Source of the DNA: Hyaloscypha bicolor E
Taxonomy: Eukaryota; Ascomycota; Leotiomycetes; Helotiales; Hyaloscyphaceae
DNA length: 64,000 nucleotides
Direction: 5' to 3'
NCBI RefSeq assembly: GCF_002865645.1
Contig: NW_020194555.1
Location: 1,054,001 to 1,118,000 of the forward strand
The translations under genes were made by a program, and so were the position numbers. The notes beneath the pieces were generated by a model that had not been told where the DNA came from, searched no databases, and saw nothing but the letters and a program-made list of their open reading frames with translations. Shown here one piece after another: positions 1-11,491 of the stretch; positions within the stretch are counted from its first letter, which is position 1; each line of letters opens with the position of its first letter.

Positions 1-960
1 GGGACGGGTCGCACCACCTTACTGGGAATTTGCCGTCTTTATACATGAAGCTCTCACGTGATGCATCCCGCGCTACGAAGCGATGCTGACTTGGTCAGCA
101 TTTACACAGCCTCTGGACAGCTGTGCTTACCTCCAGACTCAGCTGACTGACTAGAGTGGTTTTGCACCAGATCACCCTTTCACAACTCCGGAATGACCTA
201 AGCGGGAAGCACAGGCCTCAGTTTCCGCGCAGTGCGCAACCAAACCACATCGAGACTTTTCGGCGGAACCCTGATTCAAGCACTAAGTTAGATTAATTAA
301 ATAAGGTAATGTCCGCATCGATGTCTTGCGCTCTTTTCAAACCCGATCTTTTATTCCATTTCAATTGAAATTGAAAGGTGGCACAGCTTAGTGCCGAGAT
401 CTGTCGACCGGACAAAACCCCATTGATATTTCTCACGATCCTCCTTCATACACGGACTGAAACAGTCAGAAATTCGGAACTCGGCATTGCAGATTTACAT
501 ACCCAGAACCACAGGCACCCTAATATTGTAGCTTATAGTCTGCGCCCCAGCGACTGTGTGAGTGGAAAATTAACTGTTGAGACACTGTCCAGCCGAAACC
601 GACACAGTACACTGAGCTGGCAAGTTGAGGACGTCACTCTGACCTCTCGGCGGTTGCCGGTGGCCAATAAGTCCCTCAGAGATTGCCGTGAGTCAATTAA
701 ATGCGGGTTTTGTACCCCCTAATTATTAAACCTCAAGCCCCGACTGGCTCCATTACCGGAATTATGTGAGATTGTCCACGTTCGTACCTTCCACTGGTTA
801 CCATTGGTGGTTCGATTGGGCTACACGAGCGATTGGGCCACAAAAGCGATGTCCCTCGCTAAATTTGCGGTACCAACCAGCTAGGACCAGCAGCCAGAAA
901 GTACAGTCGGTCCGATCCAAAAGCGACAAAACGGTCGCTCTTTTACGCCCATAATAACTT
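1..960. other. Gene-poor island of ordinary base composition
   Basis: This stretch has ordinary base composition and ends abruptly at about 960, where AT-rich DNA begins. It contains only short open frames (for example 378-722 and 766-954), with no recognisable domain, no convincing splice pattern and no start context that stands out. A 17-bp direct tandem duplication lies at 813-829 and 830-846 (units beginning CGATTGGGC, differing at a few positions). I see no RNA gene here. It may be the edge of an older, little-mutated repeat or plain intergenic DNA. Confidence 0.5.
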
Positions 961-2935
961 TTTAACCACAACCCTAATTAATTAATACTAAGTAATGCGA
1001 TTATAGAATAGAACCAGGCGAAAAACACCTATTAATTAGATTTTTAATACTATTTGTGGTTCATTAATAATCGAGGTTTAAAGTATACGGACCCTTTTTA
1101 CTTTTTTGATTTTTCCTATAAAACACAAATATATTTGCTTGCTAAGGTTACATGAGCCTGGACTTTAGGGGAAGATCGCGGCATCTTACCAGCCTTATTA
1201 TTAGTATAATAATAATAATTAAGCCCTATAAGCTTAAGTAAACCTTTCTAAATACTAAATATAGCTTTTTCTAGTATTATATATATTATATATATAATAG
1301 GGCCCTAATTATATAGGTTTCGAGCTAACTTTTAGCCAAATTAAATCCATAAACCTTATTTATTATTTAGCTACCTTTTTTCCCTTACTTTTATATATTA
1401 TCCCATTTATTTATTATCTTTTTAGATATTATTCTATAGCATTTTTGCTTTCGTATATACCAAGTAGCTTATTTAATACTTAATTCCTTCTAATATATAT
1501 CTATTTAATAAAATATATAATTATAAAACCTTTATATAGTCTCAATTAAATAAGCTTCAAGTGCCTCTATTATCTTAATCTTGGTATCTGGAAAGCTAGT
1601 CTTTTTTACTTAATAATATCGAGTTTTGCTATATTTCTAATATATCTTAATTAGGTTAATTTTATAATAGAACTTTGGTAAAAATATAGCCTTATATTCC
1701 CGATCTATAATAAGCTCTTTAACTTGAAACTTCTTTTTAAAGAAGTCTTAGTAGTTTAATAGTATACGAGCTAAATAGTACGTTTATTTAATAATAGAAG
1801 AATATTTAAGAGATATAGTATACTTAGTACTCTTTAAATATTTAAATCTTAAATTAGATATATTATAACCTTATTTAATAAGAATCTATTTCACGCCCTT
1901 AGGCTCTCTTTTTCTATTCGGATTAAGTTATTAAAAAACTTAAATACTGCCCTATAATCCCGGAATTATATATTTTAGTAAAAAGTATATATTTCTTCTA
2001 TAGGTCTTAATATTACTCTTTTTAATTCCTTCTAGTATTTTATTTATACTAAAGATATTTAGTATATTTTTATTATATAAAGCATATATAAAAGACTAAT
2101 TAAATATTAAAATAGCTATATAATTTGGATACTTTTATTTAAATATATTAAGTATTCTAGTAATCTGTACTAATAGCTATTTTATATTTTACTAGAAGTC
2201 CCTATTTAAGTTTAAATATATAATTTAATAAGTATTTAAATTAGGATTATTCGGAATAAAAATGCCTTTATTATTTAATATTTTAATATACTTTTTAGAG
2301 TCTATAAATTCAGAATTTCAAATTAGCCTTTTTTTACTCTTTCCGGGCATTTTTTACTAACTATTTATAAGCCAGAGACTCTTTTTATAATTAAATCTAT
2401 AGAAATAGCTCTTATTATAAAAGTATATTATATATATCTGAACTTTAATTAAAAGTAAAGATTAAATCATGTATTATATATTAGCTTTATTTTTCTTATA
2501 TTAAACTATATATAATAAAAGCTTTTTTATTAATAGTAAAAACATTTTTTAATAATACTAAATTATATTAGGTTATTTATATCTATTTATATAAAGCCCT
2601 TTCTTAGTTTTATAATAATAGAAGCCGAGTTTAGAAAGCTATAAATAAGCTATATTATAAGTAATAGGCTTTTCTATTATTATTAATAATCGAGGTAAAA
2701 TCTCTTAATTAATAGTATTTAGAAAATTATTTAGTAATATTATTTCAAGCTTTTAATTAATTAATTAAGTATAATAGGTTAAAAAATATCCTTATTATCT
2801 AAATTAGAGATATTATTTCTTTTATTATTCCTAGTTTCTTATAGAATATTATATTATTATTAATAATAATAATTAAATAGCCTTCTAATTTATTAAACTA
2901 GTATCTTTCTATTATTTAAATAATAATTACTGTAA
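961..2935. mobile_element. AT-rich RIP block holding a DDE transposon relic
   Basis: Composition changes sharply at both ends (about 960 and 2935). Long runs of TA, TTA and TAA and the near absence of CpA and TpG within readable frames point to RIP. The only part assigned is the transposase relic at 1380-2050; the rest is probably the same element but is too mutated to read safely. Confidence 0.6.
1380..2050 (-). pseudogene. RIP-degraded Tc1/mariner-like DDE transposase (C-terminal part)
   Basis: Read on the minus strand, one frame runs through most of this AT-rich block with stops only at RIP-type codons (TAA and TAG in place of CAA, CAG or TGG). The order of motifs matches the C-terminal half of a DDE-superfamily transposase common in fungal genomes. 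There is a YYLARILLNYQDF-like segment, then FLPKFYYKINLIKIY, corresponding to the conserved 'FLPKFHCELNPIE' block with the third catalytic acidic residue. After that come VKKTSFPDTK, an IEALEAYLIETI helix and a closing RKQKCYRIISKK segment. The Cys, His, Pro and Glu positions of the key block are the ones altered, as C-to-T and G-to-A change predicts. The N-terminal half probably lies up to about 2930 but I could not confirm it. I saw no terminal repeats. Confidence 0.7.
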
Positions 2936-3230
2936 TGGGGATTTGATTGTTATATGGATTTCGGACCATATATAGGCGTTGGATGCGTGGGTGGAGGTAA
3001 AGAGGGTAGGAAGCTAAATAAGTAGAAGTAATAATCTTGAGACTCTCAGCACCAGTAATAAAATAATACGAATGGTCAAAAATAAGGGGCTCCGAAGGTT
3101 GATGTATTGGGAAGGCTAATCGTACGTATGGACGGAGGTCTTATGCAACCCCTTAAACTAGCGCCAGCATGCCTGGGAAGCAGGACACGTGACGGTAGTC
3201 ACGGGACAAGAGAGAAAAAACCCCACCATA
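2936..3230. other. Short unmutated spacer between two RIP blocks
   Basis: About 300 bases of ordinary composition separate two AT-rich blocks. I see no gene. It carries a CACGTG core beside a partly symmetrical sequence (3187-3207, ACACGTGACGGTAGTCACGGG). Similar CACGTG cores recur at several less-mutated transposon ends in this window (5348-5368, 28743, 55440, 58855, 59092). It may be a transposon promoter or terminal region that escaped RIP. Confidence 0.35.
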
Positions 3231-5000
3231 TTACTAGAAGTTACTAAAAGTAATATATTAATTCTTCTAAGTTAATATTGCCCGCCCTAGCTTTAAAAGC
3301 TATTAAGTATATTTCTAGAATAAATATAAATTAGTAATTATATATAAAGTATATAGCTCTTTAATTTAGGCTAGCTTAATATCTATATTATTAAGAACTT
3401 TTTAGTAAATTATTTATATATTTAAAGCTTTATTATCTCTATATATAATTCTAATAAAAGTATTTAAAAGTAGCTCGTTTATTTTATTATTTTTATCTTT
3501 AAGCCTTTACTTTTCCTTTAATTATATATTTTTAGGAATATTAATTAGTCTTCTAATAATATTGAATTATAGCTTCTTTTATTTAAAAAATAATATAATT
3601 ATAGGAATTTTGAGCTTACTAGATTAGTTTATAACTAGAATATCTTTTACTTTCTAATTATATATATGTTTTTATTAAGTTCTTAATTGCTTTACTAATT
3701 CCTTTCTTAATTTAGAGATATATAAGCCTCTAGAAGCTAAAAATAATATTAGTATACTTATATTATAATATAAAAATAAGAAAATAAAATAAGAAACTTA
3801 CTAGCCTATTTTATAAGTCTTTATTCTTATTATATAAATATAGGCTTCTCTAAAATAATTGTTTTATTACTACTAATAATAAGCTTTTATTAAGCCTAAA
3901 AAAGAATCGAATCTTTAAGCTTTACTTTATTACTTTATTTAATATCTAATTCATTAGAATTATTCTTTATATTAGAGAATTTCTTATATTATTTATTAAT
4001 AATTACTTGAATTATAGCTTTTTTAGCTATAGTAAGAACTATAATTAAATTAAGAATTAAATTAGCTCGCTTGTATTTCTAAAGGCTTATAGAGATAGCT
4101 ATTAGAAATATATAAAAGAAATACTTAATTAGATTTATAATTATTAAAATATTAATATAATTATAGAAAAGTAATTAATTTAGGAAAGTAATTATATAAT
4201 AACTAAAATAAACAAAAGCAATTATATAAAATAAAAAAATATTTACTTATTTAATTATATATATTATAACTTCCTTAATAATAAAAATATTACAATTTTG
4301 AAAATATATAATTAATTTCTATAATATATAATATAGTTTTAATTAATATAATTTATATTAATTAGTATTATAATAGTTTTTTATTTTTATTTTTATTTTT
4401 AGATTAGACTAATTACTCATTTAGCTAGGCTTATCTAATTCTCCCTTAATATATTTACTAGATAAGAAAAAATAATATATAAAAACTAATAATATATAAA
4501 AAATTTCTCATATATATAGAACTATAAAGTTTTAGCTTATTATAATTCTTATTTTCCCTATAAATTATAATTAATAGCCTTTATTTTCTAATTAATTATA
4601 TTCTAGTAATTAGCTTTAAACCTTTATATTATTTTTTAATATTTATTTCTCTAAGACTTATTTAGCCTAATATATCTTATATTAACTACCCGAGCTTTAT
4701 TTTTATTATCTGTTTCAATATTTTTTTTTTTTATTCTATAGTAATCTTCTTATATTTCTAAATAATTTTATTAGCTTTTTCTTTTCTAGCTAAATACTTC
4801 TTTTCTATAAGGCCCAGATCTAGTATATTTTATTTAGTAAAAGTACTAGCTAAAATTAATCTTTTTAATACTATTTCTATTTTCTTTTATATATATAAAA
4901 CTAAAGAAATAATAGATATATTATTTATTAATTATATTATGCGATTTTTAATTTAATTAATACCTTATTTTTATATATATAATATTAATAATATAGGTTT
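3231..5000 (-). mobile_element. Unclassified RIP-degraded repeat
   Basis: This AT-rich block reads on the minus strand as at least one long frame broken only by TAA or TAG. The clearest stretch is 3240-3560, more than 100 codons rich in Lys, Leu, Ile and Asn. I do not recognise the encoded family. The size and the RIP pattern suggest a transposon-borne protein. No terminal repeats were found. Confidence 0.4.
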
Positions 5001-5374
5001 ATTTACTTAGTTTTTATAATATAAATACGGGATAATAGAATAGTAAAACCAGGAAAAGAAGATAAAATTAGTAAAGAATACTATAGAAAATGAATTAGAG
5101 TTTATAAATACTTTAAAAACTCTTTATATTTCTTTATTTTCTATAGAATTCTAAATAAGTCAAAACATATTAATCCAGTTTTCTCAAAGAAAGAAATTAT
5201 AATATACCGGCTTTTAATAGTATATTAAATAAGTAAAGTAAAGTAAAGTAGTAAATCTTATTTATATTTTACTTAACTAATTATAGTACTACTTATATTT
5301 TACTTATACTTTATTCAAGTTATTTATAAATAGTATAAGTAGGTACCCACGTGACAGATCACGTGACAGACTAG

Positions 5375-5434
5375 CCTAATCAGGTAAGCCTCCCGTCTAG
5401 CGCTGCTCTAGTACTATATCTTTACCTAATTAGG
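5375..5434. repeat. Short inverted repeat
   Basis: CCTAATCAGGTAA at 5375-5387 is matched in inverted orientation by TTACCTAATTAGG at 5422-5434, 12 of 13 positions, with a 34-nt loop. The single mismatch is a C/T type change. Two CACGTGACAGA-like direct copies lie immediately to the left (5349-5371). It could be a small foldback element or the terminal part of the neighbouring Pogo element. Confidence 0.5.
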
Positions 5435-5639
5435 CAATAGTATTACTTAGTAAATAAGACGAGGAAATTAAGATTCTAAAGAATATAACTAGTTTATTAT
5501 TATAGAAAATAAGTATTTAGCTAGTCTTATATAAGCCCTAACTTATCTTTACTAGGGCTATTTAATAAATACCTATATTATTAAATTATTATTATTATAT
5601 AGTAGCTACTTATAAATATATACTTTACTTTATTTAAAT

Positions 5640-6821
5640 TTTTAGAATATTATACTACTTATATTCTACTTATACTACTTATAAATATTTATAAGTAGTA
5701 TGAGTAATATAAGTAGCATAAGTAGTTCTTTAATATACTAGCTCTTGAAAACCCTATCCCAAAACCTCTGGAAAATTATAAAGAAGTCTATTTTATTAAA
5801 CTTCTTTATATTATTAAAAATCTCTTAATAAAGCTTCTTTTAAAACTAGTATTTTAAAGATTAGAAAATAATAATATTAAGTAATTAAAAAGATAAATTA
5901 TATATATAAGTAATTTAAAAGATTAGATATAATTCTCCTAATAAAGATATAAAAATTCATTAAATAAATAAGAACTATATTTATTAAAAATTAAGATCCT
6001 ATAGGTACCCGTTTATAAAGAAGAATAGTATTTAATAAAGTACTTAAGATATTATAAACCCAGGCAATTATTTATAAAACTAGTAAAAGAATATATAAAT
6101 TCAATATTATTATTAAATATTTATAGAAAATATCTATAAAATAGTATATTTTCCTAAAAATAATATATATAGGAACTTTTCTTTTATTATAATTAATTAT
6201 AGCTATAACTATAATTAAATCTCGATTATTTGAATCGGTATTATATACTACTTTATAATTTAGTAATATATATATAATATTTCCCATTACTACTCTAATT
6301 TAAAAGCTATTCTTATTAAAATTAAATATATCCTCTATATAAATACTATATTTTCTTCTATATTTATTAAAATTAGTAAAATACTTTTTAATATCCTTTA
6401 TAATATATATATTTAGACATTTTGTAGATATTAATTTCTTTCGAATTTATTTTAGGAATTCGTAATTATAGGTAATTCAGGCTTTTATTTATCTATAAAA
6501 TACAAAGAACTTAATATTGCCAGTATTATAATAAACTAGCTTAGAGATACTTATTTAAATTACTTCCAGGTTAGAACTTCGCCCGGAGATATAAAGTATT
6601 AAGAAATAATCTCTTAAAGACTTATCTTATAGTACTAAAAGTTTTTTATTATATTTACCCCGAGAGTTACTTATAAGACAACCCCTTTACCGGGCTATTA
6701 ATTAATCATACGAGGCCCAAAAATGAGCTATAGCCTTCGTTTCTTTGAGTCTAGAATCTCGATTCATAGTCTTAGAGGCCTTAGTAATTCGCTTTTCAAT
6801 ATCTTTTACTTTGGGTGGCAT
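5640..6821 (-). pseudogene. RIP-degraded Fot1/Pogo-family DDE transposase
   Basis: The minus-strand frame starts with an ATG at 6819-6821 and a clean N-terminus, MPPKVKDIEKRITKA. It continues through the helix-turn-helix/CENP-B-like region with RIP-type stops only. At 6072-6287 the same frame gives the first catalytic core, around VVYNTDSNNRDLI and KVPIYIIF, where the family has a 'TDxxNREWVT...PPxxIFxGK' block. After a one-step frameshift near 6095 the reading continues as NNCLGLQYLKYF, then an FNKYSSYLF block corresponding to 'DGxxSHLT', then a QENYI-like segment. This order is diagnostic of Fot1/Tan1 transposases, which move by cut-and-paste into TA. Length to about 5640 is close to a full protein of roughly 400-550 residues. 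The degraded C-terminus and terminal repeats were not delimited. Confidence 0.85.
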
Positions 6822-7529
6822 TTTAGTAAATTGAAAAGTCAATAGTAGGAGGGCAGGGAAAATTTTGCATATTACTGGTTTTTATATATTGCCCTCTCTC
6901 ACCTAGTAAGTGTACTAAGTAAGAACCAAGTAAGCCCGGCCGAACGAGGATATCTCTTATATAAATTTATTACATAAAATACTTGGCCTAATCGCTTGTA
7001 TAGCCTTATTACTAGGGATAGAAAAAATTTAATTATTTAATTAGTATTTAATCGGCTTAGTATTATTATATAATAATAGGCTTGCTATTATTATATATAT
7101 TATTTTATATATAAATTTATGATTTTTAATAAAAATAACAGTTATATGAAATAATAATAAGAACTAAAGATATATTTTTATTTCTCTCTTCTACTTATAT
7201 TAATATCCTCTAATACTAAAATATAGTTAATAAGAGTACTAATATCTAACCTGGTGTATAGGAAGAATATTCTCAAAGACAGGAGAAGTGTCTGTTACGT
7301 GTATTAATTTCCAGCCCTCTGATTGGCTGGATTTATACCCTCTTCCGGACCAACTTAATTTAACGCTTAATCGGCTCAAGAGCATTATATTTAATTATAT
7401 CTTAATGGGGTAGCAATTAAAATTAATTGTCTATCCCTACTTATCGCTTTCAGGACACCTGTTCTAAATCATTGTAATGTGTAGGCGCTTGAGGACTATT
7501 TGGTGCTGTTCTGGGACAGTACGGACGTA

Positions 7530-7788
7530 CTCGTATTTTTTAGAAGTCTGAAACCCTTGGCGAAATACCACGGTATTTGCAGGGTTTTGAGTCAGCCGGA
7601 GGAGCTCGATTGTGCCCAAATACGCCCAAAACCCTGTTTCTTTGTGGATTTTCTGGAAGATCATTGATTTAAGATTAGAAAAACCGTCTGTCTATTTTGA
7701 TCGGCAGGGGCAATAAGAGCTTCTCGCGCTACCATTGCAGATCTCTTTCAGTTATTGCCATTAGTTTCAGACTTCTAAAAAACACGAG
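7530..7788. repeat. Foldback repeat: 25-bp inverted repeat with 209-nt loop
   Basis: CTCGTATTTTTTAGAAGTCTGAAAC-type sequence at 7530-7554 recurs inverted at 7764-7788 with 24 of 25 bases matching; partial similarity continues inward. The arms enclose a stretch with no supported gene. Short open frames exist on both strands, but they simply mirror each other across the inverted repeat. The structure resembles a MITE or foldback element. No target duplication was recognised. Confidence 0.6.
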
Positions 7789-7888
7789 CATGGTTCTTTC
7801 AGAACGTATTTTGTCCAGCTTTTTTGTCTACCGCGAGCATGTGGGGTGTCTCGCGTCGTCCTTTAGGTACGTCGCCTAATTTCGTTTA

Positions 7889-8640
7889 CCCCTCATTAGT
7901 CAAGGAGAGCCCCTAAATGGCCCAAATACAAATCGCTGGGGGTCGGCCAGCTGTCAGCCGCCCAGGGATGGGCGAATTGTAATTGCGTCCGATTATTAAG
8001 TAATCAAGTCCGGCGTAATTATATAGTAATCAAGTTGTTAAATACGTATTGCATAACGCATTGTATAAAATTAAGCAAAAGTCGAGCATAATTTAAGGCA
8101 CTAATTCCGACATTCTTACACAGATCCTATTGGCAAAAGCGCCCTATTCCGGCTTAGTAAGGCATAATATCACTATAATCAAGTTCCGGTGATTATATTT
8201 TATTATTACGAAATCAATTCCTAAATTATGTAATTTTAACAGCAATCATTGCTGTTCATTGTTTAGTTGCACGAACTTGATATGGTCTCCTTTTGATTCT
8301 TATGCCTGCTTGGATTACCCGACTTCTCACCACACTATTATTTCAAGCGAAACTTTCCCCTCTCCTCGCATGCGATAAAGGTTCTGGTTCCCTCTAATAT
8401 CTAGCATTAGACTACCCGCATCTGAATGCTTGATGTCAGAACCCGACGGCTCATTACCCCAGCTCCCTTGGTGCCTCTTGCGGTTCTTAGAACAGTCTAA
8501 CTCGGATTCGACCAGTCGCAATAATTGTTTCGCAACTGCCTCAGGGTATTAGATATCGCATTAGACAATTGTCCCAAGTCTTCCTCTTTCCCAGCACGCT
8601 TGAAAACAAGCTTCTCCGTCACTGTAGAGACGAAACTCGC
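7889..8640. other. Intergenic, no gene seen
   Basis: Mixed composition. A minus-strand open frame at 8327-8521 has no recognisable features and is not called. The downstream part of the ankyrin-type remnant may extend into this region in other frames. Confidence 0.4.
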
Positions 8641-8661
8641 TCTTTCCGGATCAGCTGCTAG

Positions 8662-9312
8662 TCATTGGGAAAGAGTCCCGAGTTCTGTGCAGTAGGACGT
8701 CAAAATCGGTTCCTCCGGACGAGGCCTCGCGAGCTTCCCTTGTGCTACTTCGCCCTCAGAATCCGCGGCCAGGATAGGAACACCGAGGCTGGCGCCAAAT
8801 CGCAAGAAGGCATCTAAAATCCTGAGATAGCTGTCAAAACATTCGCTACCCAGAAACCTGGATAACGATATATCCAGAAAGTGCGAGAAAACGGTGTGCG
8901 ATCCCCTCCTATCCAATAAAGGCTGATTAGAATTTACGCCATAGGACAGCAAGAGATCAAAGAGTCCATTTTCCAAGGAGTCGTTGAATCGCATAGCGGG
9001 GAACATGGACGTGTTCGACAACACGTTGAAGAAATACAAGACTCCGCGCAAGAAAATGACCCACGGGTGAGACCAAGTCAGATATATTTGGTGTTCGCGA
9101 TCTCACATTTGAATCACCTCCACGCCGAAGAATGAGGTCTAAAATTCCTGCCACAGTAGCAAGGCTCTCGCCGCTGCCTATTGACATCTGCGTGAGTGCA
9201 GCGTACGATGGAGGCTCGTCGAACATATCGAACAATCTGGGGTCCTCGCGAAGCCTCTGAGCAATATAGGCGGTTAAGTTGTGCCTGAGTAGCCCTTCTC
9301 GGAATGGCAGCC
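8662..9312 (-). pseudogene. Remnant of an ankyrin-repeat protein C-terminus
   Basis: The minus strand reads in one frame from about 9312 (LRHNLTAYIAQRLRED, then GILDLILRRGGDSNVR). Near 9065 it must shift by one base to continue as WVIFLRGVLYFF, FDLLLSYGVNSNQ and LRILDAFLRFGAS, ending at a stop at 8662. The pattern is a 'TPW-x-FL' element with repeated 'LLL-x-x-GA-D-x-N' units. It is typical of the C-terminal ankyrin repeats of large fungal NACHT/ankyrin or Pfs/ankyrin proteins. No nucleotide-binding domain is present upstream, since the sequence runs straight into a short-repeat region, so only the tail of a gene survives. The frameshift could instead be a missed intron, but no good splice sites flank it. 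Confidence 0.55.
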
Positions 9313-9334
9313 TGGGGATAGCTCCCTAGGGGAT

Positions 9335-9412
9335 AGCTCACTGCGATACGTAAAAAACTCCTTTAGGGGCAGCTCCTTGAGAAACAGCTCACTATAATAC
9401 GTAGAGAACTCC
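9335..9412. repeat. 27-bp direct repeat, two copies 51 bp apart
   Basis: Copies at 9335-9361 and 9386-9412, both starting AGCTCACT and ending AACTCC, differ at five positions. All five are transitions (G/A or C/T). The neighbouring sequence GGGGATAGCTC/GGGGCAGCTCC repeats with the same spacing. Confidence 0.6.
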
Positions 9413-9527
9413 CTATAATAATAGTAACTAGCTTATCTTAGTATATTACCTAGTTTTATTTACTAGCTATAATAGTTACGAGTCTTAGTATAATTTTAGT
9501 GCAATTGCACGCCTAATTTTAAGTAGT

Positions 9528-10472
9528 ATGCGATTCGCAGTTTTGGTGTTTGGGTGTTTGGGTTTTTTGGATTTTGACCCTTCGCCGCCTAAAATCCTGC
9601 CCTACTCCCGTCTCATCCAAAATCTGACTATATCTCGAGATGGATTCCACCCGATTTTCCTCCAAGAGGCAGTATCAGCCGACCTCGACGAAAAGACTCG
9701 TATCTTCCTCCACTCCATGAGCTGGGACCCCATCACCAAGACACTGAACGCAGCCGTGACCCCAGCCGAAGCGTACGCAGTTTGTCGAGCCATACTAGAA
9801 GGGAAGATGACGGTTGGGCTGGAACCGGGGCTTGTACAGCATACAAAGTTGTTGACGAAAACGGGTACGCAAATTCCACAGCCTTGATTCCTCCTTCATC
9901 CTTCCCAAGTTTTGATTTATGAGTCTTGATATTGGGGGGATAGGAAAATGGTAGCGTGTATGGTGGCCTAGGGATCCCGATGGACTTAACCCCAGAGCAA
10001 AAACAGGTAATCCAGGGCCTGCCCGCTTTACCGCCCGATATCCCCGAATCGTTGCTTAAATTCTCGGCCTTTTCCGAGGGAACGTTTTTGAAATGTTTGT
10101 TTAAGAACGGTTATGACCCAACTCAGCCCTTCAGTACGTTCCTCTTCCCTCCAAGATATTTGAGACTTGAGAAGCTGAAAACAGGAAGTGAGACAAGGAA
10201 CTGGGGTAGATCCAGATTATCAACGGAGAGGATTTGGGAGAATGATTGCAAGGAAGTGTAACGACGTTGCTGATATGGCTGGGAAAGCTACTTTTGCTAG
10301 GACGGGGCCAACGAGTGTGAAACTGTTTGAGGAGGAGGGGTACAGAGTTCTAGAGGAGATTGAGATGCCGTATAAGGAATTCGGGATGGAGGGAAAGTCG
10401 AAGGTATTTGTCATAAGAGGGAGGTTGGTGGTATTTAGATTGAGAATTTTGGAGGGTGAAGTTGTCAGATGA
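9528..10472 (+). pseudogene. Broken GNAT-type N-acetyltransferase gene
   Basis: The recognisable part is at 10200-10410, read plus: GVDPDYQRRGFGRMIARK. It is the acetyl-CoA binding motif A of the GNAT fold (R/Q-x-x-G-x-G/A preceded by 'VxPxYQxRG'). It is followed by ADMAGKATFARTGPTSVKLFEEEGY, the usual distal strand and helix ('A...G..LY...GF'). A plausible 3' splice site (AAAACAG) sits just before GAAGTGAGACAAGG at about 10183, so this may be a last exon. Two upstream open frames (9528-9887 and 9956-10261) lie in the right order but show no clear GNAT N-terminal strands. The space between them has no good intron pair. GNAT enzymes transfer acetyl from acetyl-CoA to amines; no substrate can be inferred. 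Either a degraded gene or one with introns I could not place. Confidence 0.5.
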
Positions 10473-10804
10473 TACGATTGCGGCGTCCGCTTATTGCAAC
10501 TCCTTGGCTAGCACGCTTCAGTAGCATGTGATCTCTTATATATAGCTACGGCTTGCTCGGCTTGCTCAGCTTATTAGCTCTTTAATCGACCCTTATTGAA
10601 TGGCATCCGACAGAAGTAGGGCGTAATTTGTCGCATGAAAGAAAGGGGGCTGCATTAGATAAAGTTACCTGGATCTCGAACTCTCACAAGCCTACGATAT
10701 TGCTTGTAGTCGGCACAACACAATCATTCAATGCCTACCACATACCTGAAACCCCAGAAATAGCTCCAGCACCGTTATCTTGAACACACTTCAACTCTTC
10801 AACT

Positions 10805-11491
10805 CTACACCTGGCCAGCTCCCATCGAGTACCCGGGAGGTGGTCCTGGGGGTGGCTTGCCGCCATGGCCAACCGGGGGTTGTCCTTCGCCTCCCTCAAC
10901 GGCTGCACTCTCATTGTTTAGACTTTTCTCCCCACCAACATTTGGAGGCGGTCCTGGAGGCGGGTTTCCGCCATGACCTACAACGGGAGCTGGCTCTGCA
11001 ACTGCCACAACGCCTGAATTCTGACCCTTCTCCGCTTGGAAATCTGGAGGTGGTCCTGGTGATGGCATTCCGCCATGGCCAACGAGAGGTTGTACTCCAG
11101 CTCCCTCAACTCTGACGGCCTTGTTCTCCACATCCTTCACCTCGCGCACATCTGGGGGTGGTCTAGGAGGTCGTCTTCCGCCTCTGCCCTGTCTAAAGGT
11201 AGTCGCGCGTCTGACTAAATGCTGGGCGCCCTTCCCCATCCAAACAGTCCCCCTAATCGGCTTACGCTTCCTCTTCAACTGCCAATGAGAATGCCAGCAC
11301 CTACTTTGCATCAGCGCCTTCATTTCCTTTACCGCAAAGTGTGTCCATCTCCACCCACATTCACCGAAGAATAAGACTTACATCAAAAGTGCAACAAGGA
11401 CGAACATCAGTATGACCCCCACTAGAATCCATTTTCCATATTTGCCCCATGAGCAGTCGTTCGTGCAATTTCTACGATATCGATCCCACAT
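10805..11491 (-). CDS. RCR-like single-pass membrane protein with Pro/Gly-rich repeats
   Basis: Exons on the minus strand are 11491-11382 and 11300-10805. The 81-nt intron starts GTAAGT and ends AGTAG, and joins the reading frame exactly, giving about 201 residues. Exon 1 (MWDRYRRNCTNDCSWGKYG...) ends in one hydrophobic segment (about residues 21-37, WILVGVILMFVLVALL). A basic stretch (KRKRKP) and a GTVWMGKG motif follow. This 'short Cys-containing head, Trp-Gly-x-Tyr-Gly, membrane segment, Arg/Lys-rich stop-transfer, GTxW' order is that of the RCR (Congo-red-resistance) family of fungal membrane proteins, linked to cell-wall and vesicle sorting functions. The tail consists of about four units of some 35 residues, each opening GHGG-x-P-x-PGPPP (the first degenerate, RGGRRPPRPPP). 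The family assignment rests on layout, not on a search. The start is the first in-frame ATG before the Cys pair. Confidence 0.7.

Noticed and set aside
7464..7879. Open frames on both strands (7464-7664 minus, 7697-7879 plus)
   Set aside because: They overlay the 25-bp inverted repeat and mirror one another; no domain or splice support.
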